Of a stretch of DNA of 64,000 bases, positions 26,939 through 36,692 are shown piece by piece; position 1 is the first letter of the stretch, and each line of letters opens with the position of its first letter. Below the pieces are notes generated by a model. The model had not been told where the DNA came from and did no database searches. It worked only from the letters and a program-made list of their open reading frames with translations. Made by a program: the position numbers and the translations under genes. Source of the stretch: an uncultured bacterium (GTDB taxonomy: Bacteria > Cyanobacteriota > Vampirovibrionia > Gastranaerophilales > Gastranaerophilaceae); NCBI GenBank assembly GCA_902779645.1, contig CACZCH010000002.1:79772-143771 (forward strand), given 5' to 3'.

Positions 26939-28321
26939 TTATCTGCTTTTTTTAGCTTCTTTTTTCAATAATATTGTACAAATTCCAAGTGAAATTAATG
27001 CTGATAAAATCCAGAAGTTAATTGCACTGTTCCAAGAGAATTTATCAATAATATAACCTGTTCCAACACCGGAAAGAATTGAACCTATATACCCAAACAT
27101 ACCACAAAAACCGGTTACGGCTGATGCAACTTTTTTAGAACTAGATTCAACAGCTGATAAACCGCCAATCAAAACTTGAGGTCCGCAAGTAAACACACCG
27201 ATTGCAGATACATAAACATAGTCCATAAACGGAATTTGGTTAATCTTAAACAGATATATACATATTGCTAAAAGTGTTAAACAAATAATGTTAACAGGAG
27301 CTCTTTTCCCTCCGAACAATTTATCAGAAACAAATCCTGCTCCGATTGTACCAAGTACGCCCACCAAAGGTAAAAAGCTTATTATTTTTGCGGCTTCCGA
27401 AATTGTATAATGTTTCATATCGACTTGATACATTACAAGCCAGTCAATAGTTCCGTATCTTACTACGTAAACGAAAATATACGCAATTGCTAAAAGCCAA
27501 ACTGTCGGATTTTTAATAATGTATTTTTTAAAAATATCAGAATACGTATAATTATCTTCTTCGCCTGATTCTTTTACAGGTTCAACATAATCAGGATCTT
27601 TATATTTTTCAATATCCGGTAAACCTATACTGACAGGTTTATCCTGCAAATTCTTGTAAAAGAAGAAACAGAATATTATTGCAAAACATGCAGGAACATA
27701 AAATACAGATTCCCAGCCGTAGTGAGTAATCAAAAATCCTGAAAGAATCATACTTAAATATGTGCCGACTTCATGAGATGATGACCACAAAGACCATTTA
27801 ACACCGCGTTCTTTATTTGCAAACCAGTATGAAAGATTTTTAGCTATCGGAGGAAAACCCATTGATTGAAACCAGCCATTTACTCCCCAAAAGAAAGCCA
27901 GCAAGAATAAAAGAACTGAAAATCCGCCAAAAGTTAGGTTCGGCGATACAAAGTGTGCACATATAATAAATAGAATATTAACTAAAGCAGAGATAAAAAG
28001 AGCTGTCGGCAAGATTCTTTTTGCATTTGTGTTATCTGCAATAATACCGTTAATAAACTTACCTGCTGCATAAGAAAAATACAACGAACTACCAAGTAAA
28101 CCAAGTTCCAGTTTACTGTATCCTAAAGCTTCTTGAATTGCAGGAAGTGCAACTGATATATTTTTACGGCAAGTGTAGAAAATAATATAACCGAAGAACA
28201 TTGATAAAAATATTCTCATTCTCCACATTGCATAAGTCTTATCAATAACAGCCTGATCCGTAATCGGTTCAGCAGGAACCGGCTCTTTATAAAATTCTTT
28301 TAATTTACTAAAAATACTCAT
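26939..28321 (-). CDS. MFS organophosphate:phosphate antiporter (GlpT/UhpT-like)
   Basis: About 460 residues from ATG 28321 (AGAGAAG before it). Twelve hydrophobic segments; 'FFGYIIFYTCRKNISVALPAI' near residue 45 has the Y-x-x-R-K pattern of the OPA family, which exchanges glycerol-3-phosphate or hexose phosphates for phosphate. The precise substrate cannot be told. No two-component regulator of the Uhp type is nearby. Confidence 0.85.
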   Translation of the reverse strand: MSIFSKLKEFYKEPVPAEPITDQAVIDKTYAMWRMRIFLSMFFGYIIFYTCRKNISVALPAIQEALGYSKLELGLLGSSLYFSYAAGKFINGIIADNTNAKRILPTALFISALVNILFIICAHFVSPNLTFGGFSVLLFLLAFFWGVNGWFQSMGFPPIAKNLSYWFANKERGVKWSLWSSSHEVGTYLSMILSGFLITHYGWESVFYVPACFAIIFCFFFYKNLQDKPVSIGLPDIEKYKDPDYVEPVKESGEEDNYTYSDIFKKYIIKNPTVWLLAIAYIFVYVVRYGTIDWLVMYQVDMKHYTISEAAKIISFLPLVGVLGTIGAGFVSDKLFGGKRAPVNIICLTLLAICIYLFKINQIPFMDYVYVSAIGVFTCGPQVLIGGLSAVESSSKKVASAVTGFCGMFGYIGSILSGVGTGYIIDKFSWNSAINFWILSALISLGICTILLKKEAKKSR

Positions 28322-28430
28322 ACTTCTCTTTCCCCTCAAATATTTATACAAATATTATCCCACAAAAAAGAATAAATAAAAGCATTAACAGGTTTAATTA
28401 CTTACCAGATAGCAAATTTGTACATCATAT

Positions 28431-29048
28431 TTAAGCGGCAGCCGTCAATTTATGCTCTTCTTTCGCTTTCTTTTCTGCTTCTGCCTTTTCGAAACCTCGT
28501 TTAAAATATGAAGCCATAGGTGTAGCAAACAGAGGAGTAATAATTCTCTTTGTAAGAATCTGCATTGCAATATTTACAAACAAAACTGTAAATCCTGTTC
28601 TTGCAAGTTTTGTTCGGCCTTCCATTTTTTGAATATAATCTTTTATAAATTGTGATTCTGTTGTCTTTTTCTTTAGTTCATTAGGCAAACTTGCAAATTT
28701 TTGTTTAATTACTTCCTCTTTTATAGAGAAATCTTTTGATTTAGCAATTTTATCATCAAAAATTGATTCCACCCATTTTGAAAGACCAAATGCAGTTGCT
28801 ATTTGAACACCGACGTTCATAATGCCGTTTGCCAGGTCAAGGGCTGCAACGAATTTCCTTTGATCTTCAGGAATTCTTTCATTATTCAAAGATTGTATTG
28901 TATAATATGCACAGTTTACAGCATCTTTTGATACATTTGATACTGTTGCTATTAAAGCTGCAGTTGCAACGGTAGCTTTTGGGTTTGCAAGTTTTTTCCC
29001 AATATTTGTATTATAAAAGGAGTCAATAACTTTCATAACTTTTGACAT
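28431..29048 (-). CDS. Uncharacterised membrane protein, partner of upstream FKAK protein
   Basis: 205 residues with two or three hydrophobic stretches (ATVATAALIATVSNVSKDAV; ANGIMNVGVQIATAFGL; TGFTVLFVNIAMQILT) and a basic, Glu/Lys-rich C-terminus. Its ATG overlaps the stop of the upstream gene by one base, so the two products are made in step and may form a complex. I do not recognise the family. Confidence 0.65.
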   Translation of the reverse strand: MSKVMKVIDSFYNTNIGKKLANPKATVATAALIATVSNVSKDAVNCAYYTIQSLNNERIPEDQRKFVAALDLANGIMNVGVQIATAFGLSKWVESIFDDKIAKSKDFSIKEEVIKQKFASLPNELKKKTTESQFIKDYIQKMEGRTKLARTGFTVLFVNIAMQILTKRIITPLFATPMASYFKRGFEKAEAEKKAKEEHKLTAAA

Positions 29049-30484
29049 TAGTTATCTCCTCCTTTCTCTAATTCAAACTTAAGCTTGTTTTTAAGTTCAT
29101 CAATATTAATAACTTCTTTTAGTTCATCAAGATTAAGCTTATCAACAGCCTCTTCAATTTTTGCATTGAAATTTCCTATTTTTTCATCTATCTGTTTTTT
29201 CTTAGCAGACATTTCCGGCATAATCTTTTCCATTATTCTCGGATAAGACCAGTTCAGGAAACCGCAAGTGAATGGAAGAGTTGCAAGTGTAACAAGCAAA
29301 CCAAGCTGAGTATTCATTGTTTTAAACACTCGTTTTGAATCCGATGCCATAGATTTGACCAATCGTTTAATTTTTACATTTTGCAGTATTTCTTCAAAAG
29401 TCTTACCTATATTTTTTAAGGACGTAAAGTCTTTCATCTGATTTGCACATTCATAATCATGCATGTGAGTTAGCTTGTCTACGATATCTTTTGCAAGTTT
29501 TTCAATATCATAATCTTTAGGAAGTTTTTCCTCAAGTCCTTGTTCTTTGATTAATTTAACAATATTTTCAAGATTTAATTTATCTTTATCTGCACAATAT
29601 TCTATTGCTTGAGTTGCAGTAATGCCTTTTTCATTTCCTAAATATCTAACTGACATTTTAGCAACTGTTTCCATGATGACATCTCGTTCGACAAGTTTTT
29701 CAGCTGTTTCATTAAGTAGAGTCTGTGTATCCTTGCCCATTGATTTTGCTTTTTCATCAAGCATTTTCTCAAGATGTTTTTTTAGTTTTAACGAACGGAT
29801 TTTATCAAGTTCTTTGCCTAAAGCTCTTTCAATCTCTTCTTTATTTTCTTTTTTAAACGCTTCAAAGAAATTGTCTCTTGCTTTATCAATATAATCCTGA
29901 CAAACAAGTTCTCTATATTCGATCTTCTTGTCTTTCATATCCTGACGCATTTTTTTAATTACAGCTTTTTCAGCATCAGTCTGGCGTTTTTTAACTTCTT
30001 CTTCAATTTGTTTCTTATTAAACTCGGGATGATCATGTTTTATACCTTTTTTCAAATGTCTTTCATGAGGACATGGTATTAAATTTGCTCTGGCGAGATG
30101 AGGTTTTCCGTCTTTATCTTTCGTACTTGCATATTTAGTCAGCCAATCATTGAACCATTTTGTAATTGTAAGCTGTGTTACTAACGCTATTACAGCAGAT
30201 ATCGGCTGACGCCATGCTGAATATTGTTTTGTTTTTTCATCCTCTTTAGAAAACGGGTTAAAAGCGATAAACAATGGGCATATAATTGCTGTACCGACAG
30301 CTGTTACTATAATATTGAGAGCTTCACCCTGATTTTCACCAACATAATTAAAAAAGCGAGATACTTTTCCGCTGTTTTTCGTGATGTAATTCCATACTTC
30401 AGAATCCATCCCTTTAGCTTTAAACTGCGGAGACTTTAAGCTCTGTTTTTGATACACACTGTTTTCAACGCTATTTACTTTCAT
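29048..30484 (-). CDS. Uncharacterised membrane/coiled-coil protein with N-terminal FKAK motif
   Basis: 478 residues. N-terminal motif F21-K-A-K-G; hydrophobic segments about 52-75 (ALNIIVTAVGTAIICPLFIAF) and 93-107 (ISAVIALVTQLTITK), a central charged helical domain (about 140-350) and another hydrophobic segment (about 395-420, LGLLVTLATLPFTCGFLNW). Both ends and the centre are rich in Lys/Glu. No catalytic signature. Translationally coupled to the 205-residue membrane protein. Confidence 0.65.
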   Translation of the reverse strand: MKVNSVENSVYQKQSLKSPQFKAKGMDSEVWNYITKNSGKVSRFFNYVGENQGEALNIIVTAVGTAIICPLFIAFNPFSKEDEKTKQYSAWRQPISAVIALVTQLTITKWFNDWLTKYASTKDKDGKPHLARANLIPCPHERHLKKGIKHDHPEFNKKQIEEEVKKRQTDAEKAVIKKMRQDMKDKKIEYRELVCQDYIDKARDNFFEAFKKENKEEIERALGKELDKIRSLKLKKHLEKMLDEKAKSMGKDTQTLLNETAEKLVERDVIMETVAKMSVRYLGNEKGITATQAIEYCADKDKLNLENIVKLIKEQGLEEKLPKDYDIEKLAKDIVDKLTHMHDYECANQMKDFTSLKNIGKTFEEILQNVKIKRLVKSMASDSKRVFKTMNTQLGLLVTLATLPFTCGFLNWSYPRIMEKIMPEMSAKKKQIDEKIGNFNAKIEEAVDKLNLDELKEVINIDELKNKLKFELEKGGDN

Positions 30485-30554
30485 AACCGTTCTTCAATCT
30501 TTTTCAATACACACTGTGGGATATTACCTATATATATAAAAACATAAAAGAAAT

Positions 30555-30587
30555 AGAAATTGCCTTTTTACCATGCTTTTTGTTAAG
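30555..30587 (-). promoter_or_regulatory. Regulatory element shared with 60610-60641
   Basis: On the minus strand CTTAACAA, 14 bases, AGGCAATTTCT, about 70-105 bases before the FKAK gene; the same two blocks with a 13-base gap precede the minus-strand coiled-coil gene at 60.5 kb. Confidence 0.4.
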
Positions 30588-30688
30588 TATTGTTAAGTTT
30601 GAACAATATATTAATCAAACAATTGTGCCGATAATATATATTATTTAAGTGATTTGACCTGATTTAAAAAAACTGTAAAATAGAATGT

Positions 30689-31894
30689 ATGGAAGTAACT
30701 TTTGATAAGTATTCTCTAATGGTCGATGAGAAACGTGTTTTTATTAAAAGCGGTGCGTTTCATTATTTTCGGTGTCCCGGAATTGAAATTGCAAGGGACC
30801 GTTTTTTAAAGATGAAAGCAGGCGGATACAATACAGTAGATTTATACTTTAATTGGAATTATCACAGCCCTAAAGAAGGAGTCTATGATTTTAACGGTAT
30901 AAAAGATGTCAGCAAGATTTTAGAAGAAGCTAAAAAAGCAGGGTTATTTGTCATAGCCCGTCCCGGACCGTTTATTAATGCTGAGGTTAACGCAGGCGGT
31001 CTGCCGTTTTGGCTTTTAAAGAAAGAAAACGTTATTCCGAGAAACCGTATCGGAACAGAATCTAAATATTCAACGGAATACATGAAATATGTTGCAGAAT
31101 GGTATGATCAAATTATTCCTATTATAAATAAGTTTGATAATGTAATTCTTTTTCAGATAGAAAACGAATATGCAACCGATTCTATGGAAGAAGATTATAT
31201 GAAAGAGCTTTATAAAATGGCTCGGGATAGAGGGGTCAAATGTCCTATCTTTCATAATGATGCCTATTTTGCAGGACTTTGGGCAGATTGTGTAGATATT
31301 TATGCTCTTGATTTATACCCTTATATTAATCCTAATCAGAACTGGAAAAGAGATTGTTTTTGTTTTGACACACTTGATAATGTTGAAGATATCTTCAGAT
31401 GCGCAAAAGAGGATTCCCCGCCATTTATAGCAGAAATGCAATCCGGCTGGTTTGATAAATGGGATGGTATGGGATATAAGCACATTAGAGAAGCGCTTGG
31501 CGATGAACATATAAACATTATGACAAAGACGGCTATATCTCAAGGTGTAACGCTATTTAATCATTTTTTGGCTGTTGGTGGTACGAATTGGGGTGATTTG
31601 GCTTGCGATGAAGTTTATACAAGTTATGAATTTACAGCTCCAATAGATGAATTTGGGGTACCTCAAAGCAATTTTTATAAAGCAAAAGAGATAAACTATT
31701 TTCTGGATTCTTTTGATTTAACAAAAACCGAACCAAAGGATTTTGATTTTTATCAGGAAAATATTTATGCAAAACTCCGTCACGACCTCACTAATAATTG
31801 TGACTGGCTTTTTATCCGTAATATGGGAGTTCAAGATGAAAACAACAGAGCGAATCAGGCACATCTCTTCCGAATGGAAAAACCATTAAGCTAA
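30689..31894 (+). CDS. GH35 beta-galactosidase, N-terminal catalytic part (frameshifted)
   Basis: 401 residues holding a complete GH35 TIM barrel: 'SGAFHYFRCP', the acid/base Glu in F-Q-I-E-N-E-Y (about 156) and nucleophile Glu in F-I-A-E-M-Q-S-G-W-F (about 249). It cleaves terminal beta-galactosides. The frame stops at 31894 before the C-terminal beta domains, which continue in the -1 frame (next entry). No signal peptide, so cytoplasmic. A promoter-like TTGACC-N16-TAAAAT ends only 7 bases before the ATG and no Shine-Dalgarno is visible, suggesting a leaderless message. About 200 bases of AT-rich DNA precede it. Confidence 0.85.
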   Translation: MEVTFDKYSLMVDEKRVFIKSGAFHYFRCPGIEIARDRFLKMKAGGYNTVDLYFNWNYHSPKEGVYDFNGIKDVSKILEEAKKAGLFVIARPGPFINAEVNAGGLPFWLLKKENVIPRNRIGTESKYSTEYMKYVAEWYDQIIPIINKFDNVILFQIENEYATDSMEEDYMKELYKMARDRGVKCPIFHNDAYFAGLWADCVDIYALDLYPYINPNQNWKRDCFCFDTLDNVEDIFRCAKEDSPPFIAEMQSGWFDKWDGMGYKHIREALGDEHINIMTKTAISQGVTLFNHFLAVGGTNWGDLACDEVYTSYEFTAPIDEFGVPQSNFYKAKEINYFLDSFDLTKTEPKDFDFYQENIYAKLRHDLTNNCDWLFIRNMGVQDENNRANQAHLFRMEKPLS

Positions 31895-31905
31895 AATCAT
31901 GCGAT

Positions 31906-33123
31906 ATGAAAATATGCCCGATAAACTTAAAATTAAAAGGGTGTGATATAGAATTTTCAGATACTGAGATATTTTCAAAACTTGAAAACGAAAATGAAGA
32001 AGCAATTTTCTTTATATCTGATAAGGATTCAAATATTTATCTCTCAGACGGAGAAGTAATTTCAGGCAACCAGCAGGATTATACAAACTTCACCTTCGAA
32101 AGAGACGGCAAAACTACTCAATTCATTTTCTTAACAAAACACTTAGCTGACAGAAGCTGGTTTTTAAATAACCGAATTATTTTTAATGCTGATTATGTTC
32201 TTCCAAACGGAGCTGTTGCAGTAGAAAAAAATACAGAAATAGGTTATTACGATTTAAAATACAAATTCGGGAAGAAAAATTGTATTATTACTGATATTGA
32301 AAAAACTCCCGCAATTGAGCAATTGGAAATTTCTGATGTAAAATTCTGTTCACCGGAAATAGACTTGGACTATGATTATTTAAACTGGAAGAGAATCGGA
32401 GATAAAACTGATGCTTTTTCATGTGATATTTTTGATGAATTTATTTGGTACAAAGCAAAGATTCCAAATAACTTAACCGAGATTACACTAAGCGCAAGAC
32501 ATCTGTTTGCAGTATACATAAACAGCAAAGAGGTTATAAACAGAAATAGTTACAAGCTGGAAAAACTTCAGGAAGTTCCCGAAACAATTTCTATTCCTCT
32601 AAATACAAACATTTTAGATAGAGAAGTAAATGAACTGACAATTTTGGTTCAGAATTTGGGATTTGATAAAGGTTTTTCCGGTGACACAAATACTCCGAGA
32701 GGGCTTGTTCAATTTGAAACAACTCCTGATATCCCGATTGAATTCTATGTATGCGATAGGCTTGCACCCGAAAGAACAAAAAAATATGAAAGTGATAATC
32801 CTTATTTGGCACAAATTACGGTTAACTTTGATATAGAGAAAAAAGATAATATATTTTTGGCAAAATATATTTCATTTGAAGATTTTAGATGCAGACGGGC
32901 AACAATTTATCTTAACGGTATAAAAATCGGGCGTTACATAAAACGCAGACATGTTCAAGATAAATTTTATCTTATCAATGAATTTTTAAAACCGCATAAC
33001 AGAGTTGACATCATAGTTTGGGAAAAAGACAGAAACGTTAAATCAGCGTGGGGCTTTAAATCGGACTTAAAAGATGTTAAAATACTATTAGGAACGTATA
33101 AAAAGTGTCAGTTGTTTAAATAA
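31906..33123 (+). CDS. GH35 beta-galactosidase, C-terminal part (other side of a frameshift)
   Basis: 405 residues from the first ATG, but the frame is open back to 31840 and reads ...SGTSLPNGKTIKLKSCDMKICP, the expected continuation of the GH35 linker after 'LFIRNMGVQDENN' of the previous entry. It contains the beta-sandwich domains ('IYLNGIKIGRYIKRRHVQDKFYLINEFLKPHNRVDIIVWEKD' is the classical galactose-binding jelly roll). No ribosome binding site before 31906. So it is the 3' half of one split gene, whether by mutation, recoding or a sequencing error. Confidence 0.8.
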   Translation: MKICPINLKLKGCDIEFSDTEIFSKLENENEEAIFFISDKDSNIYLSDGEVISGNQQDYTNFTFERDGKTTQFIFLTKHLADRSWFLNNRIIFNADYVLPNGAVAVEKNTEIGYYDLKYKFGKKNCIITDIEKTPAIEQLEISDVKFCSPEIDLDYDYLNWKRIGDKTDAFSCDIFDEFIWYKAKIPNNLTEITLSARHLFAVYINSKEVINRNSYKLEKLQEVPETISIPLNTNILDREVNELTILVQNLGFDKGFSGDTNTPRGLVQFETTPDIPIEFYVCDRLAPERTKKYESDNPYLAQITVNFDIEKKDNIFLAKYISFEDFRCRRATIYLNGIKIGRYIKRRHVQDKFYLINEFLKPHNRVDIIVWEKDRNVKSAWGFKSDLKDVKILLGTYKKCQLFK

Positions 33124-33137
33124 ATGAGGTGTCTAAT

Positions 33138-33503
33138 ATGGTCATTGTCCCCGATTTTTTGATTAAAAGAATCTATCAAAAAGGTTCTTTGAAGAGAGTT
33201 GAAAACGGAGTATGCATCACTCTTAAAAATGTATTAGGACCGGGGTTTATAAGCGGATTTAATTATGTAAAAATAAATGATACAGTTTACGAAGCTAAGG
33301 ATGTCAAATTTATTATGAATGGTAAAGAATACACAAATGCTGACGTTTCGGAAGAAAATCCGATTGCTTTCAGATTGGGACAGACAGGGACTCTTATTAT
33401 GTTAGGAGAAGATTCTCTTAAAGATGGAGTAAATTCTATCGAAATAGAAGCACTAAACCCAGAAGCCGGAAAAGTTGTTCTTAAGGTTGAAGATAATATC
33501 TAA
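33138..33503 (+). CDS. Uncharacterised small beta-rich protein
   Basis: About 121 residues from ATG 33138, chosen because GAGGTG lies 7 bases upstream. Sequence 'F..KRIYQKGSLKRVENGVCITLKNVLGPGFISGF' and 'SIEIEALNPEAGKVVLKVEDNI' alternates hydrophobic residues like a small beta sandwich. I do not recognise the family. It follows the GH35 gene by 14 bases and is probably in the same transcript. Confidence 0.65.
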   Translation: MVIVPDFLIKRIYQKGSLKRVENGVCITLKNVLGPGFISGFNYVKINDTVYEAKDVKFIMNGKEYTNADVSEENPIAFRLGQTGTLIMLGEDSLKDGVNSIEIEALNPEAGKVVLKVEDNI

Positions 33504-33531
33504 ATTTTGTTTATTGTAATATAATCTATTT

Positions 33532-34443
33532 ATGGAGTACAAAATAGATATAAATACAAAGAAAAAATTAACAGCAGGATTATCAATTTTATCTAATATA
33601 GTCCTTTCTTTGCTGAAAATAATAGCAGGAGCTTTATCGGGAAGTTTGAGTATTATCTCAGAAGCGATTCATTCTATGAGTGATTTTTTAGCCTCTATTA
33701 TAACATTTTTTTCTGTTTCAAAATCAGCGATACCTGCAGATGATGACCATCCATACGGACATGGAAAATATGAAGATATGGCAGGATTAATTGAAGGTGT
33801 TTTAATAATACTTGCTTCTCTTTTTATAATTTACAAATCCGTTAAAAAAATTATTTTCGCAGTCCCGTTTGAAACTGAAAGTATTTTTGGTATTGCAGTA
33901 ATGTTTATTGCTGTAATAATGAATATTTTTGTTAGCAGTATGTTGCTTAAAGTTGCAAAAGAATCTAATTCTATTTCTTTGTATGCTGATGGAGAACATT
34001 TGAGAACTGATATATACTCATCATTAGGAGTTCTAATAGGTTTGATTTTAATAAAAATAACCGGATATACTGTTTTAGACCCCATTGTTGCAATATTTGT
34101 AGCTGTTTTAATATACAGAGCAGGGTATACAATATCAAAACGTTCTATGTCAAATCTATTAGATCATTCTTTACCTGATGATGATATTAAAAAAATCAAA
34201 TCAATTATAAACGGTAATTCGGTAACTCTAAAAGAACATAGTATAAAAGCAAGGCAAATAGGACCTGCAAAAGACATTGATTTAATCTTACAATTCCCGC
34301 AAGAGACAACAATATGTGAATGCCACAAAATATGCGATAAAGTAGAAGACAAAATCCAAATACTTTACCCTAACTGTTCAATATCTATCCACTCAGAGCC
34401 GATTTGCTACAATAAGAATTGTCAAAACAATTGTAATAAATAA
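33532..34443 (+). CDS. Cation diffusion facilitator (CDF) metal transporter
   Basis: 303 residues. SIISEAIHSMSDFLAS (helix 2), D-D-H-P-Y-G-H-G-K-Y-E (family signature) and YADGEHLRTDIYSS-LGVL (helix 5) carry the His/Asp metal sites of CDF exporters (Zn, Mn or Fe); the cytoplasmic C-terminal domain is present. A TATAAT at 33520 leaves just 6 bases before the ATG, so the message may be leaderless. It ends 3 bases from the convergent serB. Confidence 0.93.
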   Translation: MEYKIDINTKKKLTAGLSILSNIVLSLLKIIAGALSGSLSIISEAIHSMSDFLASIITFFSVSKSAIPADDDHPYGHGKYEDMAGLIEGVLIILASLFIIYKSVKKIIFAVPFETESIFGIAVMFIAVIMNIFVSSMLLKVAKESNSISLYADGEHLRTDIYSSLGVLIGLILIKITGYTVLDPIVAIFVAVLIYRAGYTISKRSMSNLLDHSLPDDDIKKIKSIINGNSVTLKEHSIKARQIGPAKDIDLILQFPQETTICECHKICDKVEDKIQILYPNCSISIHSEPICYNKNCQNNCNK

Positions 34444-34446
34444 ATT

Positions 34447-35076
34447 TTATTCTATATAATTCAATATTTTGGCTAAATCTTTTTCTTCAATAATAATATC
34501 AGCATTTTCTTTAACAATAGGTTTAGCACAAAAAGCAACACGAGTTCCTGCAAATTTAAACATGCTCAAGTCATTTGCGCCGTCACCTACTGCAATGGTA
34601 TTTTCTTTTGTGACATCTAACAGTTTCTGAAGCCTTAAAAGCATTTGTCCCTTGCTGTCATTAAACATCATCTCACCGCCGACCTGACCTGTTAAAAGTC
34701 CGTCTTTGGCGTGCAGAATGTTCGCAAAATCTCCGTCTAATCCAAGTTCAAGAGCATAGTAAACGGTTGCATTTCTAAAACCGCCTGAGAAACAAACAAC
34801 CTTGTATCCTTTTTCTTTTAGCACTTTTACAACTTCTGCAGCACCATTCATAAGGGGTAAGTTGTGACATATCTCATCGACCTTTGAAACAGGCAAACCT
34901 TTTAATAAAGCTACACGTTCAGTGAGACTCTCAAAAAAGTCTGCTTCACCTCTCATAGCTTTATCTGTTATAGCTTTAACTTTTTCACCAATTCCAAGTT
35001 CTCGGGCAAAGAACTCTAATGTTTCTCCGTCCATTAATGTTGAATCAAAATCAAAAACTGCAAGTTTGTTTGTCAT
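34447..35076 (-). CDS. serB: Phosphoserine phosphatase (HAD family)
   Basis: 209 residues. D-F-D-S-T-L (nucleophile motif I), SGGF (motif II) and GDGANDLSM (motif IV) give the SerB signature. It removes phosphate from O-phosphoserine, the last step of serine synthesis. It lacks the N-terminal ACT domain of some SerB. It follows serA by 13 bases in an operon of three serine genes. Confidence 0.93.
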   Translation of the reverse strand: MTNKLAVFDFDSTLMDGETLEFFARELGIGEKVKAITDKAMRGEADFFESLTERVALLKGLPVSKVDEICHNLPLMNGAAEVVKVLKEKGYKVVCFSGGFRNATVYYALELGLDGDFANILHAKDGLLTGQVGGEMMFNDSKGQMLLRLQKLLDVTKENTIAVGDGANDLSMFKFAGTRVAFCAKPIVKENADIIIEEKDLAKILNYIE

Positions 35077-35089
35077 ATTTATTTGTCAT

Positions 35090-36682
35090 TTACCCCACTG
35101 TCAAATTAACATACTTAGGATTATGAACACCATCGATTTTTTCTATTGCTTTTAGAGTTTCGTCATCAACTATTGTATCAATGTTAATAACCATTATTGA
35201 TTCTTCGTGTTTGTCGTTCTTCTGAACTACGTTCATTGAGCCGATATTGATACCCTTTTCACCGATTACACGAGCGACTTGTGCAATCATTGACGGTTTA
35301 TTTGTATGCGGAACGATAAGAACATGTTTTTCAGGTCTTATACTTGTTTCATACTCGTTAATTTTAACTATTCTTGGAATGTCTTTAGTAACTAAAGCAC
35401 CCGCAACAACGGTAGTTTCTTTATCGGTAGTTAATTTAACAGTAATTCTTCCTGCAAAGTTAGAATTGATTTTTGATTTAGATGAAACTATATCAATACC
35501 TCTGTTTTTAGCAATGACAGGAGCATTAACGTAATTAACGCCCTCTAACCTTGAAGATAAAGCGCCTTTTAGAACAGCTACTTCTAAAGGTTGAATGTCT
35601 TTGTCTGCCAAATCTCCGTCAGCAATTATCTCAATTGATTTTATTGCACCGGAAGACAATTGAACAGCAAGTTCTCCTGTGTTTTCTGCAATACCCATAT
35701 AATCTTTTACAGGTTCTAACCTGTCAGGTCTGAGTGACGGAATATTAACAGCAGACGATGCAGAACCGCCTGACAAAACTTCTTTTATTTGTTCTGCTAC
35801 ATCAATAGCTACATTCATTTGAGCTTCTGTTGTACTTGCACCAAGGTGAGGAGTAAGTACAATGTTCTTTTCACATTGAATCAAAGGACATTCTTGAATA
35901 TTTGGTTCGTTTTCATAAACGTCAATTGCTGCACCTGCTACATATCCGCTATTAATTGCTTCTTTTAAATCATTTTCATTTATAATACCGCCGCGAGCAC
36001 AGTTAACAAGACGAACACCTTGTTTCATTTTTGCAATTGTGTCTTTGTTTATCATATTTAAAGTGTCTTTATTCTTTGGTACATGAACAGTTATAAAATC
36101 AGGTCTGCCCCAGAAATTATCTAAGTTTTCAATATATTCAGCACCTTTTTTTTCAACAACTTCTTTGGAACTGAATGGATCATATACAATAACTTTCATC
36201 CCGAGAGCTAAAGCAACTTCACCGACGTGAGAACCGATTTTACCAAATCCTATAATTCCCAAGGTTTTTTTGTACAACTCAGTACCTGTATATTTACCCC
36301 TATCCCATTTGCCTTCTTTTGTTGAAGTTGCAGCAGGAGCAATATTTCTTGCCATCGCAAGCATTAATGCGATTGTGTGCTCTGATGCAGCCATTGTATT
36401 TCCGTCAGGCGAGTTAACGACAATTATACCTTTTTGAGTAGCTGCTTCCAAATCAATATTATCAACTCCGACACCTGCACGACCAATGATTTTAAGATTT
36501 ACCCCCGCATTAATTATATTTGCTGTTACCTTTGTCTGACTTCTTACCATTAAAGCATCATAATTCGGAATTATTTTTATGAGTTCTTCCTCGCTCATTG
36601 TAGGCAAAAAGTCTACTTCTGCTGCAGGCTCAATGATTTTTCCTGCCGATTCGTTTATTTTATCAGTTACTAAAACTTTCAT
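35090..36682 (-). CDS. serA: D-3-phosphoglycerate dehydrogenase
   Basis: 530 residues, the long (type I) form: Rossmann domain with GFGKIGSHVG, catalytic Arg/Glu/His in NCARGG...ENEP...HLGAST, an intervening (ASB) domain about 320-450 and a C-terminal ACT domain (about 455-530, 'VLIVPHTNKPSMIAQVARVIGEKGINIGSMNV') for serine feedback. First committed step of serine synthesis. Contains one GGGGTAAATA copy (36291) as Gly-Lys-Tyr. Confidence 0.96.
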   Translation of the reverse strand: MKVLVTDKINESAGKIIEPAAEVDFLPTMSEEELIKIIPNYDALMVRSQTKVTANIINAGVNLKIIGRAGVGVDNIDLEAATQKGIIVVNSPDGNTMAASEHTIALMLAMARNIAPAATSTKEGKWDRGKYTGTELYKKTLGIIGFGKIGSHVGEVALALGMKVIVYDPFSSKEVVEKKGAEYIENLDNFWGRPDFITVHVPKNKDTLNMINKDTIAKMKQGVRLVNCARGGIINENDLKEAINSGYVAGAAIDVYENEPNIQECPLIQCEKNIVLTPHLGASTTEAQMNVAIDVAEQIKEVLSGGSASSAVNIPSLRPDRLEPVKDYMGIAENTGELAVQLSSGAIKSIEIIADGDLADKDIQPLEVAVLKGALSSRLEGVNYVNAPVIAKNRGIDIVSSKSKINSNFAGRITVKLTTDKETTVVAGALVTKDIPRIVKINEYETSIRPEKHVLIVPHTNKPSMIAQVARVIGEKGINIGSMNVVQKNDKHEESIMVINIDTIVDDETLKAIEKIDGVHNPKYVNLTVG

Positions 36683-36692
36683 TTTTATCTCC

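Noticed and set aside
30627-30634. GCCGATAA ahead of the GH35 gene as a third FliA-like promoter
   Set aside because: No TAAAGTTT-like box at N11; the base composition there is ordinary and a sigma-70-like site lies closer.
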